Source: Paracoccaceae bacterium
GTDB taxonomy: Bacteria; Pseudomonadota; Alphaproteobacteria; Rhodobacterales; Rhodobacteraceae
DNA length: 64,000 nt
Direction of reading: 5' to 3'
Assembly: GCA_014872875.1 (NCBI GenBank)
Contig: WKFI01000005.1
Span: forward strand, 62,001-126,000
The position numbers and the translations under genes were made by a program. This document shows, in pieces, positions 59,233 through 64,000 of the stretch. Below the pieces are notes generated by a model that was not told the DNA's origin, did no database searches, and worked only from the letters and a program-made list of their open reading frames with translations. Within the stretch, counting starts at the first letter, position 1. Every line of letters begins with the position of its first letter.

Positions 59233-59715
59233 ATGGATTTAAGATTTCACACCGCCCTTACCTCTGAAGAACAATTGCACCACGGGCTCGCGTCTGCCCA
59301 GCCGCTGGCTTTGGCCGACAGGGTGCGCTACAGCGAAATCGACGTTTTGAACCACGTCAACAACAAAGCTTACATGAGCTGGTTCGAAACACTCCGCGTG
59401 GCGTATTTCGACCTGTTTTGCGCCGATCATTTTGCCGGGGGGCCAGAGCCACGTACGGTGCTGCGCAACGCCAACATTCATTATGTTCGCGAAATGCTGG
59501 CGGACGAAGATTACATTACGACCGCGCGCGTAACTGCTTTCCGCAACAGTTCTTATACGATGGAGCAACAGATCTGGTCCGGTGGCGTGCTGCGCTGCAC
59601 AATGATTGGCGTCATGGTTCTACGGACACCGGACGGTTTGAACGGCTACCCGCTCCCTGACAGTTTGAAGCAGGATTTTGCTCAACGCGACGGAGCTCGC
59701 CTGGAAACAGCCTGA
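59233..59715 (+). CDS. Acyl-CoA thioesterase (4HBT hotdog fold)
   Basis: RYSEIDVLNHVNNKAYMSWFETLRVAYFD. Confidence 0.87.
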   Translation: MDLRFHTALTSEEQLHHGLASAQPLALADRVRYSEIDVLNHVNNKAYMSWFETLRVAYFDLFCADHFAGGPEPRTVLRNANIHYVREMLADEDYITTARVTAFRNSSYTMEQQIWSGGVLRCTMIGVMVLRTPDGLNGYPLPDSLKQDFAQRDGARLETA

Positions 59716-59869
59716 GCGGTCCTTCACGATGGTTTGGTCGGCTGTTGCCCCTCTTCGCCGAAGGGCAAGCGCACGGTCCCTGTCCCGCCCACAGACATGC
59801 AGTCGTGGGCCAAAGGCTTGAGGTCAAGACGGTCCCGGGGACGCCCAAACCCGTTTTCAACTCGCTCGA

Positions 59870-61477
59870 TCAGCCTCCATTTGTCAGAACATAGTTAACC
59901 AAGGCGGCGGTTGACCCGTCCTTGCGCTCCAACCCGCCTGCCCCTGACAGGGCAGGCCCCAGCGACAATGCCAGCTCCTTGCCCAGTTCCACGCCCCATT
60001 GATCGAACGAATTGATGCCAAGGATGACACCTTCGACAAAAACACGGTGTTCATAGAGCGCTATGATCTGTCCCAGAACATAAGGCGTCAGTAGCGGATA
60101 GATCAGGGTCGTCGATGGGCGATTTCCCGGGAAGACCCGGTGGCGCGCTTGACGTTCAAGTTCATGACCTTCCAAACCTTTTTCCAGCATCCGAGCTCGC
60201 GCTTCTTCCAGCGACCGACCACGCATCAGCGCCTCGGATTGGGCAAAGCAGTTTGCAACCAACATCTTGTGATGATGCGCCAGATCCGGCTCATGACCCT
60301 TGGCGGCGACCATGAACTCGCAAGGCACCACGGCCGTGCCCTGATGAATCAACTGAAAAAAAGCATGCTGTCCGTTGGTCCCGGGTTCACCCCACACAAT
60401 AGGTCCCGAAACCGTTTCCAACGTGCTGCCATCCATGGCGACGGACTTGCCGTTCGACTCCATCTCGACCTGTTGGAGATACGCAGACAAACGGCAGAGG
60501 CGCTGATCATACGGCAGCACGGCACGCGTCGGATAGCCACAGACCTGATGATGCCACAGGCCGACCAGAGCCAACAGAACCGGCAGGTTCTGATCCCACG
60601 ACGCTGAGCGGAAATGGGTATCCATGTTATGCCCACCCTCGAGGAAGGCGCGGAAATCGTCAGGACCAATGGCAAGCATCAGGCTCAATCCGATGGCGCC
60701 CCACATGGAGTATCGACCACCCACCCAATCTTCAAATCCGAAAACTTGATCGGTATCAATGCCGAATTCTTCAGTCAAATCAGTTTCGGTCGAAAGCGCA
60801 GCAAACTGGCTGCCAGGGTTCCCTCCCCCGGCCACCATCCAGTTACGAACCGTCTGCGCGTTGACCATGGATTCGACGGTCGTGAACGACTTGGACGCCA
60901 CAATGACCAGCGTGCGGCGTGGATCCAAACCATTCAACGTGTCGTGCACATCGGAACCGTCCACGTTCGACACAAAGTGACAGGCCGGGCCGTCATGATA
61001 AGGGGTCAGCGCAAGCACCCCCATGACCGGACCCAGATCGGACCCGCCTATTCCGATATTGACCACGTCCGTTATAGGACCGCCGGAGCCGACCAGATCC
61101 CCTGATCGTACGCGGTGACTGAACTGCTCCATCCGGTCCAAGGTGCGCCGAATGCCGGGGCGTATGTCTTCTCCACCGACCACGAGCGGCTCGCCTCCGG
61201 GATCCCGCAAAGCGGTATGCAGGACCGCACGCCCCTCTGTTTCGTTGATCAATGCACCGGCAAACATGGCATCGCGCTGCTTGCCGACGCCTGCCTTGTC
61301 ACACAATGCAATCAAGGCTTGCAGGATTTCATCATCGATCTGCGTCTTTGAGTAATCAAACAGAAGATCGCCCAAGCTGGCCGAAAACATCGAGGCACGA
61401 TCTGGGTGTTCGGCGAATAGATCAGAAATGCGGCGCGCCTTACGGTCTTCCCGCAGTTCAATTAGTTTGTCCCACAT
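59870..61477 (-). CDS. pgi: Glucose-6-phosphate isomerase
   Basis: VNIGIGGSDLGPVMG; GGRYSMWGAIGLSL; INSFDQWGVELGK. Confidence 0.97.
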   Translation of the reverse strand: MWDKLIELREDRKARRISDLFAEHPDRASMFSASLGDLLFDYSKTQIDDEILQALIALCDKAGVGKQRDAMFAGALINETEGRAVLHTALRDPGGEPLVVGGEDIRPGIRRTLDRMEQFSHRVRSGDLVGSGGPITDVVNIGIGGSDLGPVMGVLALTPYHDGPACHFVSNVDGSDVHDTLNGLDPRRTLVIVASKSFTTVESMVNAQTVRNWMVAGGGNPGSQFAALSTETDLTEEFGIDTDQVFGFEDWVGGRYSMWGAIGLSLMLAIGPDDFRAFLEGGHNMDTHFRSASWDQNLPVLLALVGLWHHQVCGYPTRAVLPYDQRLCRLSAYLQQVEMESNGKSVAMDGSTLETVSGPIVWGEPGTNGQHAFFQLIHQGTAVVPCEFMVAAKGHEPDLAHHHKMLVANCFAQSEALMRGRSLEEARARMLEKGLEGHELERQARHRVFPGNRPSTTLIYPLLTPYVLGQIIALYEHRVFVEGVILGINSFDQWGVELGKELALSLGPALSGAGGLERKDGSTAALVNYVLTNGG

Positions 61478-61489
61478 GAGTTTATTGTC

Positions 61490-62161
61490 CTAATTCGCCC
61501 AATGTACCGTCGTTTCCGTCAAGACAGCTTGGACCGGGGCCTCTTCTGGCGGCAGGGACATCGCCTGTTCCAGCGCTTCGCGTTTCTTGGATCCGAAGAT
61601 GACAAGATGTTTGGAAATGGCGGCATCCAGAACCCGGGCCGACAGGCTGACGCGGGTTTCGGGTTGGGTTTGCGACCTCAGCACGGACAGAATGGGCGCA
61701 GCAGGATCCAAAGCCGTCTGCAATCCTTCCGCTCCGGGAAACAGCGAGGCCGTGTGCATGTCCGCCCCCATACCCAGAAGCAGAACCGAAATCGGCAATT
61801 CTGGCGCAATCACTGACTCCAGCTCGGCCAAAACATCTTCTGGCCGGTCTGCCGGTGTGTGCAAAGGCAGATATAGCGCTTTGGCCGCACGATTCACCAA
61901 CAGACGCTCCCGAATCAATCGTTCATTCGAACGATGATGAGTGTTCGGTACCCAACGTTCGTCCGTCGGCATCACATGCACCCTCTCCCAATCCAGATCA
62001 GCGGCACAAAGATCATCAAAGATGACGCCCGGCGTAGATCCGCCGGGAACGGCCAACGAAACAGTTTCTTTGTTCAACAATTGGGTTTCCAGTTCCCCGG
62101 CAATCTTGTTGGCAAGGTCGATGGCCAACATGTCCTGATCGGGGTATTCCACGATGTTCAT
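61490..62161 (-). CDS. pgl: 6-phosphogluconolactonase
   Basis: SLAVPGGSTPGVIFDDL; PTDERWVPNTHHRSNERLIRE; start MNIVEYPD. Confidence 0.94.
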   Translation of the reverse strand: MNIVEYPDQDMLAIDLANKIAGELETQLLNKETVSLAVPGGSTPGVIFDDLCAADLDWERVHVMPTDERWVPNTHHRSNERLIRERLLVNRAAKALYLPLHTPADRPEDVLAELESVIAPELPISVLLLGMGADMHTASLFPGAEGLQTALDPAAPILSVLRSQTQPETRVSLSARVLDAAISKHLVIFGSKKREALEQAMSLPPEEAPVQAVLTETTVHWAN

Positions 62162-63648
62162 GGGGTAATTCCTCGCCATTCACGCCCGTCACGCTGCATC
62201 AGCAGATCCGCATCGATCGGTCCCGCACTCCCGCTGACATAGGGTTTAGGCACATCCCCACGTGAGGTCCAGCCTGCAATGATCGGATCGGTCCACGACC
62301 AGGCGGCCTCGACCTCGTCTCCGCGCATGAAAAGCGTTTGGTTGCCCCGGATGACGTCCATCATCAATCGCTCATAGGCGTCCGGTGGATCCTCACCGCT
62401 GGGCCCCAGTGCTTCTGCAAAGGTCATGTCCAACGGCACGTCCACCAGCCGCATTCCACCGGGTCCAGGTTCCTTGATCGTGACCTTCAGCGTGATGCCC
62501 TCATTCGGCTGCAACCGGATCGACAGCAGGTTGGCATGGCGTCCGGCCTCTTCTCCGAAGATCGAATGAGGAGCATCCTTGAAGATGACGTTGATCACCG
62601 AAGACCGCGCCTTCAGCCGTTTTCCAGTACGCAAGTAGAATGGTGTCCCCGCCCATCGCCAATTGGAGATGTGAGTTCGAAGCGCAATGTAACTTTCCGT
62701 GGTGCTGCGGGGTTGGTTTACAGACCCACGATAAGAAGGATGAGCCCTTTCCGGATCCAGGCAGGCTTCGAATTGGCCGCGTACGATATGGTGCGGCATC
62801 ACCGGATCCAGAGCCCGGATGACTTTGAGCTTTTCGTCCCGCACGGCGTCCGGGTCGAACTTTGCGGGGGGCTCCATTGCAATGAGACAAAGAAGCTGCA
62901 TCAAGTGGTTCTGGATCATGTCGCGCATTGCACCGGCTGCGTCATAATATTCTTCACGACCCGAAACACCCACCGTTTCGGCCACCGTAATCTGGATATG
63001 GTCCACATACTGGCTATTCCAGAGCGGCTCGAACAGCATGTTGCCGAACCGGACCGCCATCAGGTTCTGCACCGTTTCCTTGCCTAGATAGTGGTCGATC
63101 CGGTAGATCTGACTTTCATCGAAATGCGCCGCCAAAGTGACGTTGAGCGCCCTTGCAGACTCCAGATCCCGGCCAAAGGGTTTTTCGACCACAATCCGGG
63201 TGTCGGCACCGGCGAGCCCGAAACGATGCAAGCGTTCGGCCAGTGGACCAAACAAATCGGGGCCCACGGAAAAGTAGAAAACTGAAACTCGGTCATCCTG
63301 TCCCGGTTCCGTGCGGGTGCCACCGACGCGATCCACGAGGTCGTTCCAACCCGCAGTGCCTTTTGCATCCAACGAAACATAATCCAGCCGGCTCAGAAAT
63401 TCCTTCAAAGCCTCTTCGTCCTGTGCCCGTTTGGGTGCATGTTCGCGCAAGGACGCTTCGATCAATCTTCGGTAGGATTCGATCGTCAGATCCGAGCGGG
63501 CCGCGCCCACAATGTGCGACTTTGAATGGAACTGACCCGCACAATATCGCCGAAACAACGCCGGAATTATCTTGCGGCGCGCAAGATCTCCCGTTCCTCC
63601 AAAAATCACCAGGTTGAAAGGATCAACCGGAATGATGCGCGAAACCAT
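62158..63648 (-). CDS. zwf: Glucose-6-phosphate 1-dehydrogenase
   Basis: FNLVIFGGTGDLARRKIIPAL; YRIDHYLGKETVQN; start MVSRIIPVDP. Confidence 0.96.
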   Translation of the reverse strand: MVSRIIPVDPFNLVIFGGTGDLARRKIIPALFRRYCAGQFHSKSHIVGAARSDLTIESYRRLIEASLREHAPKRAQDEEALKEFLSRLDYVSLDAKGTAGWNDLVDRVGGTRTEPGQDDRVSVFYFSVGPDLFGPLAERLHRFGLAGADTRIVVEKPFGRDLESARALNVTLAAHFDESQIYRIDHYLGKETVQNLMAVRFGNMLFEPLWNSQYVDHIQITVAETVGVSGREEYYDAAGAMRDMIQNHLMQLLCLIAMEPPAKFDPDAVRDEKLKVIRALDPVMPHHIVRGQFEACLDPERAHPSYRGSVNQPRSTTESYIALRTHISNWRWAGTPFYLRTGKRLKARSSVINVIFKDAPHSIFGEEAGRHANLLSIRLQPNEGITLKVTIKEPGPGGMRLVDVPLDMTFAEALGPSGEDPPDAYERLMMDVIRGNQTLFMRGDEVEAAWSWTDPIIAGWTSRGDVPKPYVSGSAGPIDADLLMQRDGREWRGITP

Positions 63649-63789
63649 TGCCTTTTCCCGTTCCTGTAGCTCGACCCTGTGATCCCTGTGCCAAAGGATC
63701 ACAACCTTGTCAGCCTTTCCGGCCCCAACTTTAACTTCTTCTGTGACTTAGGCTAGATCTATTGCACGCCAGCCCAGCAGGAATGCCAG

Positions 63790-64000
63790 ATGAAAGATAC
63801 CCGCTCCGAAGTCGCCAATATCGGAAAGTTTCAGAACAGTTTTGTGACGGCCGACGGGTCATTGCGCGCAAAGGTCTCTTTGAACACGCCGGAAACCCTT
63901 TGGTTCAACACCGGCACCCTATGCAACATCGAGTGTGCCAACTGCTATATTCTGAGCTCACCTAAAAACGATTCCTTGGTGTATCTGACGTCCGAAGAGG
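63790..64000 (+). CDS. Radical SAM protein, N-terminal fragment (runs off window)
   Basis: Open frame MKDTRSEVANIGKFQNSFVTADGSLRAKVSLNTPETLWFNTGTLCNIECANCYILSSPKND...: CNIECANC cluster motif. Not in the supplied track in this frame. Confidence 0.75.
   Translation, partial: MKDTRSEVANIGKFQNSFVTADGSLRAKVSLNTPETLWFNTGTLCNIECANCYILSSPKNDSLVYLTSEE

Noticed and set aside
60140-60607. Plus-strand ORFs inside pgi
   Set aside because: Antisense to conserved glucose-6-phosphate isomerase.

Overview
64-kb chromosomal window from an alphaproteobacterium that looks like a marine Rhodobacteraceae/Roseobacter relative; this is inferred from gene content (dmdA/acuI, TrgA/TrgB, permuted tmRNA, SspB-alpha, DUF1476, split methionine synthase). 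Most of 1-42.7 kb and 59-64 kb is ordinary housekeeping sequence: cfa, phr, fumC, rne, dctBD, purSQCNM, rnd, sufE, pgi/pgl/zwf. Main points of interest: (1) a DMSP/C1-sulfur locus at 5.2-13.9 kb: BCCT transporter, acuI, dmdA, DUF1326 and DUF2182, divergent from a GntR/FadR regulator with a tandem 15-bp repeat in its leader, an SBP56-type methanethiol oxidase candidate and a small polytopic membrane protein. (2) A circularly permuted two-piece tmRNA encoding ANDNRAPVAVAA, about 1.5 kb from the SspB-type ClpXP adaptor gene. (3) A split B12-dependent methionine synthase (BmtA-like plus stand-alone corrinoid protein) with a DUF1638 gene next to the corrinoid gene. (4) A 13.4-kb accessory segment between a CAU tRNA and tRNA-Gly(CCC). 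It holds decaying genes (MBL pseudogene, truncated HupE partner, an amidohydrolase::metallophosphoesterase deletion chimera) and an apparently intact Zrg-like putative zinc system (His-rich DUF2796, ABC ATPase, FtsX-like permease, unknown protein, DUF3299) preceded by a Zur-box-like palindrome. No CRISPR array, intact IS element or prophage was recognised. All calls come from reading the sequence; no database search was run.
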